Positions 32,406 through 43,319 of a stretch of 64,000 bases of DNA are shown in pieces. The DNA is from Ochotona curzoniae (lineage: Eukaryota; Chordata; Mammalia; Lagomorpha; Ochotonidae). The notes beneath the pieces were generated by a model. The model ran no database searches and was not told the DNA's origin. It saw only the letters and a program-made list of their open reading frames with translations. How positions within the stretch are numbered: position 1 is the first letter of the stretch; the number at the start of each line of letters is the position of its first letter. The translations under genes were made by a program, and so were the position numbers. Location: assembly GCF_017591425.1 (NCBI RefSeq), contig NW_024467101.1:11420918-11484917 (forward strand), in the 5' to 3' direction.

Positions 32406-33194
32406 GCACTGTGTAGCTGAAGAACCCCTTCTGAGTGGAAATGTGACTGAATTCTGACCTGTAGAAAGCACTGCACATTCCATTTGTAAGAGGACCCTTG
32501 TGTCCCCATGCAACTGCCACCTCATCCTTCTTTCTTACTACCCAAACCTGAATTTGGGTTGTGTTCTGGGAACTCCTGAGTCTTAAGGCCCCTTTCACAA
32601 CTCCTCGTGGTAAATATTGGTAGTTTCAATAGAACCATAGCAATTTGATAGTTCTTGCCAGTGATTGGGTTAAGCATGTGGTTTTGTGTAATCCCAGCTA
32701 CTGAGATATAAGGCCAGTGTGTTGGGTTGGCAGGGGGTGGATACAGGGAAAGGATGTCCTTTTTTAATGAAAGGAGTTACACGAAACATGTCTCTTCTTG
32801 TCTTTGAATGAAATTTCAGGATGTCAAAGTGTCAAGTAGGAAGAACCATCCTGGGGCCATGCAAATGGTGACAGCATAAAATAATTGAAAACAACTGGGG
32901 CTCATGACACTCCTGTGCCTCTGAACTAACCAGCTTAGATTCACCTGAATATCAAAATCTACTGCCTAAATTGGATCATTTTCTGGATGGGGAATCAGTT
33001 TCCCAGGACCTGGAAAATCATGTGTTTGTTTTGTAAAAGCCAGTGACCTTAGGTGAATGGGTTCCCTTTGGAGACGGTGCATGCTATTCCTTAGATTAAT
33101 GCTTAAGGAACAATATCTTCCACCCCAATATTCATTACAGGGAGTGGTCACTGTGCCCTGTGTATAGTGTAGTTTTTCTTTAGCACAAGGGAAA
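32406..33194. other. Unique sequence, nothing recognised
   Basis: No repeat or exon supported. Confidence 0.4.
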
Positions 33195-33995
33195 ATTATA
33201 CAGTAGTCTTTCCTTATTCATAGGATCTGTTTTCCAAGAATCACAGTAGGTAGTCAAAACTAGATAGTATCAAGATTCATGCTTACTGTGTTTTTCTTTT
33301 TCTGTATAAATACATACTGATGATAAAATTTAATTTTTAAAATTAGACATCATAAGAAGTTAACAATAACAGTGTAGAACAATTATGACGTACTAGAATA
33401 AAAGTTGTGTGGGTTAGTTTCTTTCAATAGCTTGTACTCGGGATGTTGAGATGATACAGTGCTTACATGATGAGATGAAATTCAGTGAATGACTAAGCAC
33501 TTATTGTGCGTTGTGTCTGTAATGTTTGTAGTTTGAGGTATGACAGCAAAGCTAGCATGAATTTTTCTTTTTGCTTTCATAGTTTCGCAGAGCAAAGATT
33601 TGTTCTCACCGAGAATCTTAGAAACTTCAGCATGCATTAATTTTTCTTTCTCTATTAAGTGCAGAACTTTCACTGAAAGAGTACATTTCATGGCTTCCTT
33701 TGGGTGTATCCCAAATGGCAGCATCACTACCTTTGTGCTTGATGATGATTATTAATTATTCTTGGAATATAGACACATGGTGACACCATGACAGTTGATC
33801 TAATACCCAAAGTGGCTACCCAGTAATGCGTGCAGGGATACAGTGGACAAAACAATGGCTAACATCCTGGGCACAATGGAATGGGTCAGTGTGAGATTTC
33901 ATTGTGCCACTCACAGGAATTATCATTTGATACTTTCTGATCATGGGTAGCTGAAACAAGCAAAGTGAAACTCTGGATAAGGGGGAATTAATTAC
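33195..33995 (-). mobile_element. Fossil Tigger (pogo-type) DNA transposon, internally deleted
   Basis: Terminal inverted repeats are readable as 'cagtagtctttccttattca' on the left and 'gtgaaactctggataaggggga' on the right. The interior shows the Tigger 5' region reversed: 'gacagttgatctaatacccaaagtggctacccagtaatg', 'gtgagatttcattgtgccactcac' and 'gatgagatgaaattcagtgaatg'. The transposase frame starts on the minus strand at 33727 and breaks at about 33482. There the sequence jumps to the far noncoding end, so most of the transposase is deleted. It cannot encode an active enzyme. Confidence 0.82.
33482..33727 (-). pseudogene. Transposase remnant, N-terminal helix-turn-helix region (Tigger/CENP-B-like)
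   Basis: An 81-codon minus-strand frame inside the Tigger fossil. The peptide has the pattern expected of the psq/CENP-B-type helix-turn-helix at the start of pogo-superfamily transposases. Residues about 17-45 carry 'LSVKVLHLIEKEK' and 'EVSKILGENKSLLCE', followed by 'ASFAVIPQT' and 'NKCLV', which are family signatures next to the DNA-binding domain. A full transposase is several hundred residues. The DDE catalytic domain is absent, and the frame ends in the deletion junction. The true ancestral start may lie further right. Domesticated relatives exist elsewhere in mammals, but this piece looks like a relic. Confidence 0.78.
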
Positions 33996-34779
33996 CTGTG
34001 CTTTCCAGTGCCTTGCCATATGACTGACTACTGAAGTAAAAGCAGAATCCACTTGTGTCACTTCTATGATCTTTAAGGGTTAATGTGCCACCTGCTTGCC
34101 ATCTCTTTCCTTGCTGCCTGAACCTTCCAGGCCGCCTGTTCTAGGTGGCACAGTCCCAAATGGGCAGGAGAAAGCCCGAATCCACCTTGGAGTTTGCAAA
34201 AGAGAAGCTCTTGTGTTAGTCTGTTGCATTGAAGGTTATTTCATTCTCCTAGAACTTGTTGTGACTAATGCAAGGGTCATCTATTTGAAGAATACAAACA
34301 AGCACAAAGAAGAACTTGCCTTCCTTTACTGCAGACAACTGGGAAACTCCCTGAGATGGTCCTGGTTCGTTGACATCTTTACCCTGCCTAGCAGTGAACT
34401 CTCAAAAAGTGTGCTGGCCCTTTTGGCATCAGTTACTTCGACCTGATGTCAAACAGACAGCCAGCATTTCTAGAAGAGGCAGAAGGGAGGGGAGCCCTGG
34501 AGACTTGTGCAAGGAGGATCCCCCCTTCCACACAATCACATCATTGACAGCCGCTGTCCCCATGGAGAACTTGAGGCAAAGTGAAAATCCATTTCTGTCT
34601 GTGTTATTTTCTGCTTCATAGAACTATCTCCAAAGGTTCCCATATCCTTTCCCATTAGAGATAATTTTCATTTTTCAACTGGGCCAGTGGTGTCTTCCAT
34701 CAATGATATAATACATTACCACTCAAAGATAATCCTGTTTGTGACATTGATCCCCTGCATTTTATCTATTTTTCATAAT
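33996..34779. other. Unique sequence with a 116-codon frame of no recognised function
   Basis: 34096-34446 on the plus strand is open for 116 codons, but it has no domain, signal peptide or nearby promoter. It could be chance. No repeat assigned. Confidence 0.4.
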
Positions 34780-35180
34780 TGAATTTCTACAATTACATTT
34801 TAAATCATAGTATTTGTCCTATATTTATAAAAATGAAATTCTATTGCTGGTGTATTTCCATATCCCACTTTTTAAACGTACAGGGCTGTAAGCATCTTTT
34901 CATGCCATTAAACTTCCTTCTTCAGCAACCACGCTGATGCCTGCCCAGAATCCCAACATCTGGACGAATCTTCATTTGTTTGATAAATCCCCTGCTGCTG
35001 CAAGTTTAGGATGTTTCCAATTTTTCAGCACTGAAAAAAATTCTGATGGCTCATCTTTTCCTAAATTCATTATTGTTCCTTTGAAATAAATCCCTTAAAG
35101 TGGATTTCTCCAAAAGTGTGTTCAAAAAAATAAAAATTAAGGCTTCCAAACCATATTGGTAACTTCCCTTTTCTAGAAAG
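34780..35180 (-). mobile_element. L1M/HAL1-type fragment, antisense
   Basis: 'tattgctggtgtatttccatatcccactttttaaacg', 'gctgtaagcatcttttcatgcc', 'taggatgtttccaatttttcagcactg' and 'cctttgaaataaatcccttaaagtggatttctcc' match the reversed 3' portion of an old L1. Confidence 0.6.
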
Positions 35181-35578
35181 TTTGTGTCAGTCTACACATG
35201 TAGCAGAGTGGTCTTCTCTTATTCGGTTGTCTCAGATCCTTAAAACCAGTAGGTAGAAAACGGACAGGTACATAATGCTCACCACATACATCTCCTTCAT
35301 GCAGATTTTGTCTTACAATTCTCAGCAGCCATGGGTTGACTCTATTTTCTTTATTAAACATACAATCAAGTAACCTCAATAAGATTAAGTAGATTTCATG
35401 CATATGCTCTTAGGCCTTAAATCCTTATCTCTGCTTCCTGTGGGGCTTGGGCTTGATTGCTGTCTGTGTCTTACAACTTTTTTTAACGATGGGCCCCTCT
35501 TCACTGATATTTTTTTCCCCACTTTGAGATTCCCAAGGAGCCAGGGGTAAGGAAGTTCATGGTATAGATTCAATATTT
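35181..35578. other. Unique sequence
   Basis: Nothing recognised. It ends at the target site of a young CSINE. Confidence 0.4.
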
Positions 35579-35594
35579 AAATTTCTCTGAGTGG

Positions 35595-35904
35595 GGCCTG
35601 GTGCGATGGTGCAGTGGTTAAGGTCCTCGCCTTGCAAGCCCGGGATCCCATATGGGCGCTGGTTCTAATCCCAGCGGCCCCGCTTGCCATCCAGCTCCCC
35701 GCCTGTGGCCTGGGAATGCAGTGGAGGACGGTCCAAAGCTTTGGGACCCTGCACCCGTGTGGGAGACCCAGAAGAGGCTCCTGGCTTCGGATCGGCCGTT
35801 GCGCTCACTTGGGGAGTGAATCATCGGACGGAGGATCTTCCTCTCTGTCTCTCCTCTCTGTATATCCGCCTTTCCAATAAAAAAAAACTAAATCTTTTTT
35901 AAAA
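35595..35904 (+). mobile_element. Young CSINE with perfect 16-base target-site duplication
   Basis: Complete plus-strand copy: head 'ggcctggtgcgatggtgcagtggttaaggtcctcgcc', B box 'ggttctaatcc' and tail 'aataaaaaaaaactaaatc'. The 16 bases aaatttctctgagtgg occur exactly at 35579-35594 and 35905-35920. Many CpGs survive. A dinucleotide-level comparison with 53422-53753 suggests the same subfamily. Confidence 0.97.
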
Positions 35905-35920
35905 AAATTTCTCTGAGTGG

Positions 35921-36269
35921 CTTTTTTATTGCTTGTGGTCTGGGCTGATCCGAGTGCCTAGCCTGCTGTATGCCATGAATGGGAGGAGCTTCCCAAGGCC
36001 CCTTTCATGAATGGAACGCCCTTTGTGGTTTCCTGCTTTGGACTTTATCGATTTCTTCATATGAGTGCAACTCTGCTCTCCAGGCCTTGGTACTCCGTCT
36101 GTCTAGGGATATGAAATCCTGTTAGCTCCTGGGCCATCTGGCTCATCTAGTTTTCTGTTCCTTTCTGTCTGATACCTGGAGTTCCCTTTTTCTTTATTTT
36201 TGATCGATGTTATGTATTTGAAGCTTTTGATGTTTTATTTTATCCAGCTTTCCTGCTCAGATTGTTAAA
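35921..36269. other. Unique sequence, T-rich
   Basis: Nothing recognised before the coding-like segment that follows. Confidence 0.4.
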
Positions 36270-36960
36270 GGCTCTGATGTCAGCCGAGCTCCTAGGTTGG
36301 CTGGAAGTTTCCAAGCTTCTCCTACAGCCTTAAGGATGATTGGACACTCTTTGATGGTGGCGAAAGTCACAAGAGTAGTTGAAGCAACAATTGCTGCAAC
36401 TGTTCACAAGCCAACACAGGTGGAACCTTTGAGGCCGCATGGATTCATATGTACATTGGTTTATATGCAAGAATCACAGCTATGTTATTAGGAGATGAAA
36501 AGAAACATCCTCTATATCAAGAAGTTGTGCTTGAATTCATGGCTCAGTGCATGGTTTTAGAACCACAACACTGGGCCCAGCACGGTAGCCTACTGGCTAA
36601 AGTCCTCGCCTCGCATGTGCCAGGATACCATATGGGTACCAGTTCATGTCCTGGCAGCCCTGCTTCCCATTCAGTTCCATGCTTGTGGCCTGGGAAAGCA
36701 GTCAAAGACGCCCCAAAGCCTTGGGACCCTGCACCCATGTGGGAGACCCGGAAGAGGCTCCTGGCTCCTGGCTTTGGATCAGCTCAGCTCTGGTTGTTGA
36801 GGCCACTTGGGGAATGAGTCAGTGGATGGAAGATCTTCTTTCTTGTCTCTCCTCTTCTCTCTATATCTGACTTTCAAAAAAAAAAAAAACCACAACACTA
36901 TGAACAAAAACTTCAGTTAACACAGCTACCCATTGTTGAGCCCATTGTCGAGTGCCAGAC
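36270..36960 (+). pseudogene. Coding-like segment of unknown identity, interrupted by a CSINE
   Basis: Outside the CSINE at 36573-36887, the plus strand reads as protein-like sequence. One frame (about 36291-36440) gives 'SPTALRMIGHSLMVAKVTRV'. A second frame (about 36430-36572), resuming after the SINE, gives 'LLGDEKKHPLYQEVVLEFMA' and then an E/Q/L-rich stretch. A frameshift near 36430-36450 joins the two frames. Low stop density and biased composition suggest a degraded processed pseudogene or an old exon. I do not recognise the parent protein, no poly(A) relic is clear, and chance is possible. Confidence 0.35.
36573..36887 (+). mobile_element. CSINE inserted in the coding-like segment, 12-base target duplication
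   Basis: Head 'gggcccagcacggtagcctactggctaaagtcctcgcctcgcatg', 'gggaccctgcacccatgtgggagacccgg', 'ggaatgagtcagtggatgg' and a poly(A) tail of 13. aaccacaacact flanks it exactly at 36561-36572 and 36888-36899. Confidence 0.97.
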
Positions 36961-37009
36961 AGGATTGCTATCAGATTGCAGATTGCTAACCCCTCTGTTC
37001 ATCACAGAA

Positions 37010-37182
37010 GAGATGGAAATTGTGAACATTAGAAATTATTGTTATTTTCATTTTACAAATGAAGAAACTTGCCTGGAGATGTTGAACAAGGTGGCCGAGG
37101 TCACCTGTGATGTCGTAGAGCAGAGGTTTGAACTCAGGAAGTTCAGTTGTAGTCTCAGTGACTCCTAACCACTGCGACACAG
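37010..37182 (-). repeat. MIR
   Basis: 'attattgttattttcattttacaaatgaagaaacttgcctggagatgttgaac', 'ggccgaggtcacctgtgatg' and 'gcagaggtttgaactcaggaagttc' to 'ctcctaaccactgcgacaca' run in reversed MIR order to the tRNA-like head. Confidence 0.82.
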
Positions 37183-37594
37183 GTATGATCTGCCCTTGTG
37201 CTCTGCAAATGGCCTTCCAATCTCTTTCCTATGAACTTGTTTTCCTTGAGATGTCCCTGATGTTTGATCTCTACTTTTTATCCTTAGGTCTTTTCATCTC
37301 TTTCGGTTGTAGCAATCAATACACATTATTGCTACCAACTTGAGATAAACAACCACGTGATTCTGCCCCTCTTTTCTCCTTTCTCTCTTCCTCTCTTGCA
37401 CAGAACTACATACAAGTTGCTCTTACTATGGCTGGTTAATTCAGCACATTCTCCTTTTTGTAACATGTTAATTCTGTCCCATGAACAGTATCATCATCAA
37501 ACCCCACAGCATCTGGCTGAGCCTCAACAAGTTCATGGGGTAGAATTTCCAAATGTACTTTGTCCTGAAAACTAACTCTTGTGACCTTAGAACT
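37183..37594. other. Unassigned sequence
   Basis: Pyrimidine-rich, possibly containing L2-like stretches, but not clear enough to call. Confidence 0.35.
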
Positions 37595-37735
37595 TGAGCA
37601 TACTTAGGACCACCTGGCAAGCTTGTTAGAGAACAGGATCCTAAATTGGTAGGTCTGGAGCAGAGCCCGGGAATTCGCATTTCCAGATGCTGATGCTCTA
37701 AGGACTGCTTGCTGTTTTCGAACTATTCTTTCTTT
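37595..37735 (+). mobile_element. MER5-type (hAT-Charlie) remnant
   Basis: 'cttaggaccacctggcaagcttgttagagaacaggatcc', 'ggtaggtctggagcagagcccgggaattcgcatttcc' and 'gatgctgatgctctaaggac' match MER5A order. Ends are degraded. Confidence 0.72.
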
Positions 37736-37739
37736 TTCA

Positions 37740-37960
37740 ATGCCCCATTAGACACTGTTCACTGCTGTGGTTTGGAATTTCTTGCCTGCCTGTTCCTATC
37801 TTCTTAACTTGCTTTTCAAGGTCACATTTAAGTGAATCCTTCCCACAGGTCTTTCAGGACTAGCTCAGCCGTGTGGTGTCTCTTCTTTCCAGATATTCCT
37901 GGAAGTTTCTTATCTTTTGTACACTGTGATTGTTAGTTACAGGTCATAGAATTTAGAGCT
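37740..37960 (+). repeat. L2 LINE fragment
   Basis: 'ggtttggaatttcttgcctgcctgttcc', 'aaggtcacatttaagtgaatccttcc' and 'atcttttgtacactgtg' resemble L2 near its 3' end. Confidence 0.5.
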
Positions 37961-38159
37961 AGCAAGATGCTTGGAATCTAGCAGGTTTCGAAACTTTATT
38001 TTTCAAATGAAGTCTTATTCCAAATAGTAATGTTTACACAGATGGGATGTGGAGTTTTGAAGTGGTATATCATGCTATTTGATTCCGGAAAGCATAATTT
38101 AGAAACCACCCATAGTCCAGACCTTTGTTTTGTAGAAGAGGAAACTCAGGACAAATGAC

Positions 38160-38540
38160 ATCCTTATGTATCCATTCAACATTATCGATCATCAACTCTG
38201 TGCCAGGCATGGTGTCACAACCTGGGGATGCTGAGCAAGATGGACCAGCCTTGACCTTCATGGGCTTTTATTCTGACTGAGGAAGACAGAGAATCACCTT
38301 GTGAACACATAAGCAAAATCATCAGGGATTCCGATACTCTAGAGTCACATGAGTTCAAGGAAGGTCTTTGTGAAGGAACTTTCATTCTGAGTCCTGAAAA
38401 ATGGGGAAAAAAAACCATCACCATGAAGAATGGAGTTTGTTTGTAGCACATGGTAGATTGTTGGAATTTTGTTCTTAGTGGGATGGAAAACTAATGGGAG
38501 GACGTCATCAGAGAATGATAAGAGCTGGCTTTATTCCTCT
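38160..38540 (-). repeat. L2 LINE 3' end
   Basis: 'catcaactctgtgccaggcatggtgtcacaacctggggatgctgagcaag', 'gaccttcatgggcttttattctgactg', 'aaggtctttgtgaaggaactttcattctgagtcctgaaaa' and 'ttgttcttagtgggatggaaaactaatgggagg' follow reversed L2. Confidence 0.72.
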
Positions 38541-38691
38541 TGTTACTTGTCGCCTTGGACACATGGATGGCTATCCGTCTGTATTGTTTCTTAGCACTGG
38601 TATTGAAAATGGATGTTGATTGCATGAAGTTAGAGTTACAAACCACCGTCAATGTAGCTCCCTGTCTTCTAGACCAGTGTGTCCATTTCTT

Positions 38692-39024
38692 TAAAAAAAT
38701 TTATTCAATTTCACTTATGCTGAGAGAGAGAAAGAGAGAAAGAAAGAGAGACAGAGACAGAGACAAAGACAGAGACAGGCAGACTGAGACCCTAATACCT
38801 GCAATAGTCAGGGCTGGACCTATCTGAAGCCAGGCACCTGAAATTTCATCCTGGTTTCCTAATGAGTGGCAGGGCCCAAGTATTTGAGCCCTCATCTGCT
38901 GCATTTCAGGATGTATCAGCAGGAAGCTGGATCCAAAGTGGAGTGGCTGGGATTTGAACTAGGATTCAGATGGATGCTGATGTCTCAAACATTAGCTTGA
39001 TGTTCGTAGTCACCACAGCTGCCC
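38692..39024 (-). mobile_element. CSINE with purine-rich expansion
   Basis: Tail 'ttaaaaaaatttattcaatttca', GA/GACA-rich block 38721-38790, 'agggctggacctatctgaagccaggcacc', 'gagcagctgggatt'-type core as 'gagtggctgggatttgaac' and head 'gtcaccacagctgcccc'. Old type. Confidence 0.88.
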
Positions 39025-39343
39025 CAAACCAGTTTCTTTGAACTCATTTTGAGTTTAGAATCCCTTCAAGTGCCTGATCAGAGCCATGCATCTTTCCTTA
39101 GAGAACACTCCCACTCACATTCCACATTGTGTATTGGATAATGACAACTCAGGAATACCCTGAAGGCTATTTCATGACCTTGTGCCCAAACCCCTTTCTG
39201 TAGAAACTACCGTCTTGATAGTTCCACAAAGATCCCTAGTTTGGATGCAAGCAGATTATTTTAATGTTTCCAAACCCCAGACATTCTGCCTGTAAGATGG
39301 GTGAATGTATATGGCAAAAAGAATCTTTAAGAATTAAATGAGA
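39025..39343. other. Unique sequence
   Basis: Nothing recognised. Confidence 0.4.
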
Positions 39344-39668
39344 GGGGCCAGCGCAAGAGCCAAGCAGCTAAAGTCCTCCCTTTGAATGTGCTGGGATGCC
39401 ATATGGGTACCGGTTCTAATCCTGGCCGCCCCGTTTCCCATCCAGCTTCCTGCTTGTGGCCTGGGAAAGCAGTAGAGGATGGCCTAAAGTGTTGGGACCC
39501 TGCACCCACATGGAAGACCCAGAAGAATCTTCTGTCTCCTTACTTTGGTTCCGTTTGGCTCTGGCTGTTGCGGCCACTTGGGGAGTGAATCATTGGACAG
39601 AAGATCTTCTCCATCTCTCCTCTTTTCTGTATATCTGATTTTCCAATAAAAATAGAAAAATATATCTT
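39344..39668 (+). mobile_element. CSINE, plus strand, full length
   Basis: Head 'ggggccagcgcaagagccaagcagctaaagtcctccc', 'ggatgccatatgggtaccggttctaatcctggccgccccg', 'ggcctgggaaagcagtagaggatggcc' and tail 'ccaataaaaatagaaaaa'. B box intact, A box mutated. Confidence 0.94.
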
Positions 39669-40219
39669 TAAATATACTCGGCTATGTTAGTGGGTAGATG
39701 AGAACTGAATCCTGAACTTTCTCTGGCTCAAGTTGCTCATTTGCGGAATGGGGCTAAATAGGGAAAACCACTTAACCTTGGGCCTGGAATCTGACAAGAA
39801 CGCTGCTAACTGGTTTATGAAACTCTTGATATTATGCTGATACTAATACTGTATACTCATTGCCACTCTATGCCTGGCTGGGTGAGGAATAGGAAAGATA
39901 CGTGGAAAATGGACTTGAATCTAAGGAGATGAGGCTTTGAGGAGGTTTCTAGTATGAAAAACCTTCAGACTGCAGCCTCATGGGAGCCACCTTGGCTAAA
40001 GACAGTCGGATGCTTGTGAAATTGATTTCCCTTGCACAAGTAGCTCTGCCACCTTTCTGAACTCAGGCAAATCAGAGCAGAGGATGTAATTCCTCAGGTA
40101 TGAGAGAGAGAACTGCCTTCCTCTGGGAACAGTTGGTAAACAGAAAGGCTACACATGAGGAGAGAGAGAGAGAAAAAGCAAGAGGAGAGAGAAAGCAAAA
40201 AGGCCGATGAAATGAGGCC
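39669..40219. other. Unique sequence with a short purine tract
   Basis: 40159-40200 is GA-rich. Otherwise nothing recognised. Confidence 0.4.
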
Positions 40220-40790
40220 AATGCATAATGCAGGAGCTCACTTTCTCTCCAGCCTTAATTCTATTTTGTTAAGTAATGATGGAATAAAAATTCAGGATGG
40301 TGGAGGATGAGATCTACAGCCCTATCTGATCAAATATCTATCACTGTTGCTTCTAGCTAAACGGTTGCTTCATAAGCAGATAAATAAATCAGACATCAAT
40401 AGAAAATGAAAAGTCATGGCCAAGAATGAAATGAGACAGAAATCATTCTCAGTCGGTCTGTTCATTTGGGGCATCTCTGATGAGGAATTCCCATGCAAGC
40501 TGCAGCAGCAATCCCAAAATGGCTGTTTGGAGGATTATCCCAGAGAGGGGCTTAACTTTACTATTAGGAAGCACCACTTGCATAAGCCAGGTTGTCTCAA
40601 GGAATCACAAAAGGCCATCAATTGAGCCTCCACCATTAATGCTCCATTTGTGGAATTAACTGGGCTGTGTGGCTAATAATTTATGGGGAATCATTAACCT
40701 AATGATATTGGTTTTCTATAAACTGCTTAGTCTGTCTTGGGGAAAATGGATTTCATAAATCTGCTGTAAAATTCTGGGTGACTCATGGAA
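40220..40790. promoter_or_regulatory. Strong candidate conserved noncoding element
   Basis: About 570 bases with no repeat, low CpG and dense TAAT/ATTA cores: 'ccttaattc', 'gtaatgatgg', 'ccattaatgctcc', 'ggaattaactgg', 'ctaataattta' and 'cattaacctaatgata'. They are mixed with 'gataaataaatcag' and 'tgatcaaatatc'. The 69-codon frame at 40416-40625 shows no domain. The texture is typical of developmental enhancers, but conservation was not tested. Confidence 0.4.
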
Positions 40791-41181
40791 GACCTGTCAG
40801 CAGGGTGGGGATGGGTCACCCGTCAGCCAAAGAAGTTTGTGCCTTCTTTTTCTTTTATTTGTCAGACTAAATGGTCACTCAGATTGAAGGAAGAAGTAGC
40901 CAGGTTCAGAAAGCACAGTTCTGAGACATGTATGTTGACTTTCCTTGACTTGAGTTTCAGATCCCACATGTAACCAAGGTAGCAATCCCGGAGGGAACAG
41001 TTCTTTGGCTGCAGATGTCCTGTCTTTCCTCATGTGGGAAATAACCGAACTAAATGTTTTCAAACAAGCTGGCTTCTGAATCTGCCATTGGCCAGTTTGT
41101 GCAAAGGTATTGCTATCTATGAAGAAGCATTTGATTCTCAGTCTTCGGGGATGGCAATTTCATTTATTTTTAATTTTTGTT

Positions 41182-41212
41182 TTGAAAGATTTGCTTATTT
41201 GAGAGGCAGAGT

Positions 41213-41252
<40 letters not shown>

Positions 41253-41490
41253 ACGAGCATGCATATCTCCACTGGTTCACTCCCCAAATGGTTGCAGTGA
41301 CTTAAGTCTGGTCCAGGTCAAAGCCAGTAGCCTGGAACCCCATTCATGTCTCCCATGTGAGAGCAAACACTCATCCAACTCTATGGCCATCTTCTGTTAC
41401 CTTCCCAGGACATTAGGGAGCCAGCTCAGAAGTGGAGCAGCTGTGACTCAAATTGGCTTCTGTATAGGATGCCAGCGTTGCAGCCGTTGT
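41182..41490 (-). mobile_element. CSINE with (GA)n expansion
   Basis: Tail 'gttttgaaagatttgcttatttgagagg', GA tract 41214-41250, 'ggttcactccccaaatggttgcagtgac', 'gaccaggtc'-like middle, 'ggagccagctcagaagtggagcagctgtgactc' and a degraded head. Confidence 0.88.
41214..41250. repeat. (GA)n microsatellite
   Basis: About 18 GA units inside the CSINE. Confidence 0.96.
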
Positions 41491-42436
41491 TTTGATGTGT
41501 TGCAGTACAGTGCTGATCTTGGGGGTGGGCATTTCCACCCCACCCAGATGAGCGGCAGTGCATTGGATTGAGAAAGCCAGCAGGAGTCTCTGCATAACTT
41601 GTCAGTATACAGGACACAGGGAGCATCTTGGCATTTTCCCAAATGTTTTCAGGGTTGGGTTCATATTACAGGCCACCTTGGGGGACTAGAGAAGCTGCAG
41701 TGTTATTCTCCAGATGTGTGTGTGGTAGCTGTCTGTTCCTCTGAGAAGCTTAGTCACAGGGGGTTCTCCTTCAGCCTCTTATAAGGATGGGGAAGGAGGA
41801 ATCAAAGAAGAAAGAGGAAGATCACCTAGGTTTGAGTTCTAACCACTTCATTCCAACTGTCTATCTTGAGCAGGATGCAGTGAAGATCATACAGCACCTG
41901 TTCATTGGGTGTTGTTTACATTTGAGAAGAAAAACATGTAACATGTGGCCCTTGTTTAAGTTCTTTCTGTAGCATAGGTTGCTAATAGTTTTGTATTATC
42001 CAACCTGTTAAGAGAATCTCTGACTTCCTTATTTGATATGGCCATATGAATGAGGCATGGCCAATATGATATAAAAGGCAGTGGGGTCTAAAACTTGCAA
42101 GATTCAACTTTCTTTTCCTTCTTAGGGTTGGAAAGTGATTGTGATGAGTGGAGCTGGAGCACCCATTTTAAAGTAGAAGGGGAAAAGCTTCATGTTGAGA
42201 TAGTAAAGCAACAAGTTAGAAGGATCCTAACTCCCTGACCTGTTTTAACTTCAGGTTTTGATCCTGCAAGAGGGAAATGAACTGACATCTTGACTAAAGT
42301 TTCTTTAAATGTTGAATTTTCTCCCCAGGTCAGAATTAATCCTAGTGTACAAACTGTCTGCAGACTTGAGTCAATTTTCTTAGCCTTTCTGAATCTTAAT
42401 AAGCCTTATTAAAAATAGTGATTAAAAAATTTCCGA
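41491..42436. other. Unique sequence, nothing recognised
   Basis: Several frames of about 60 codons overlap on both strands without domains. Confidence 0.4.
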
Positions 42437-42743
42437 GCAGGCATGGTGGTGCAAGTTACTGGCATGCTGGCTTCAGCCCTGGCTACACCTCCTTGATCTA
42501 GCTCTCTGAGAAGGCAGCAGAAAATGACCCAAGTATCTGGGTCACTACTACCCTTGGGGGAGATGCAGCTGGACTCCCAGGTCCATGGCTTCTGTTAGGT
42601 GCAGCCTCAGCTGCTGCTGTGGCCATTTGGGGAGCGAACTAGTGGATGGGAAGGTTTTTCTAGCAGTTTAACTCTGGCACTCTGCTGTGCACTTGCATCC
42701 TCTCATTCTGTCTTTCAAATAAATAAATCCAAAAAAAAAAATC
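42437..42743 (+). mobile_element. CSINE, old and diverged
   Basis: Head 'gagcaggcatggtggtgcaagttactggcatgctgg', 'gagaaggcagcagaaaatgacccaagtatctgggtc', 'ggccatttggggagcgaactagtggatggg' and tail 'tttcaaataaataaatcc'. Confidence 0.85.
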
Positions 42744-43149
42744 ATCTCAATCTCTCAGGAATTCTGTGAGTTCAAGGGCACAGTGTGGCAGTGATGCTCT
42801 GCTTTCTTAGAGGTGTGTATGATGCTGTTGAAATACAAATCTTCACGCAGCATACCAAGGCATGTGCATGCCAGATCTCAGGATGGGGCCAATGAATGTG
42901 CTTTCCAGTCAAGGCCTCAGTGCCGTGACGCCCAACCAGACCCTGAAAACTGAAAGAGCCATCTTTTCATGCCCGACTTCAAAGAAACCATGAATATTAA
43001 GAGACATGGTCAGCATGTATCTTGCAAGGGTCTTACCGCCCTCTGAGAAGTCCTTTCTGTGCCCACCACCTGCCCAGGCCATCTTCCTCTTGACCAACAT
43101 TTTCCTGGGTTTTATCCCCAACTGAGAACAGATACATAATCTCAGCTGA
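42744..43149. other. Unique sequence
   Basis: Nothing recognised. Start of a CSINE-free interval that runs to 50567. Confidence 0.4.
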
Positions 43150-43315
43150 ACCATTTACTCTGAAACCCTATTTAAAATGCTGTAGAATCTGTGGATTATG
43201 GCTTGATGGTTTACACACTCATGATAGATCTTTTAATCTAATTAAGGGAAGGCAAGATTATTCCCTCGGTGCTTTTAGCAGATAGAGTCTGATTTTTAAA
43301 TATAGTGTTTTGGCT
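43150..43315. promoter_or_regulatory. Candidate conserved noncoding element
   Basis: Short repeat-free block with 'gtggattatggcttgatgg', 'atcttttaatctaattaaggg' and 'ctgatttttaaatatag'. Weak evidence. Confidence 0.22.
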
Positions 43316-43319
43316 GAGA

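Noticed and set aside
34096..34446. 116-codon plus-strand frame
   Set aside because: No family recognised and no sign of a processed transcript or splice sites. Kept only as a note.
36449..36817. 122-codon frame that looks like a fusion of unknown protein and more sequence
   Set aside because: The second part is CSINE read-through. Only the first 40 or so codons belong to the coding-like segment.
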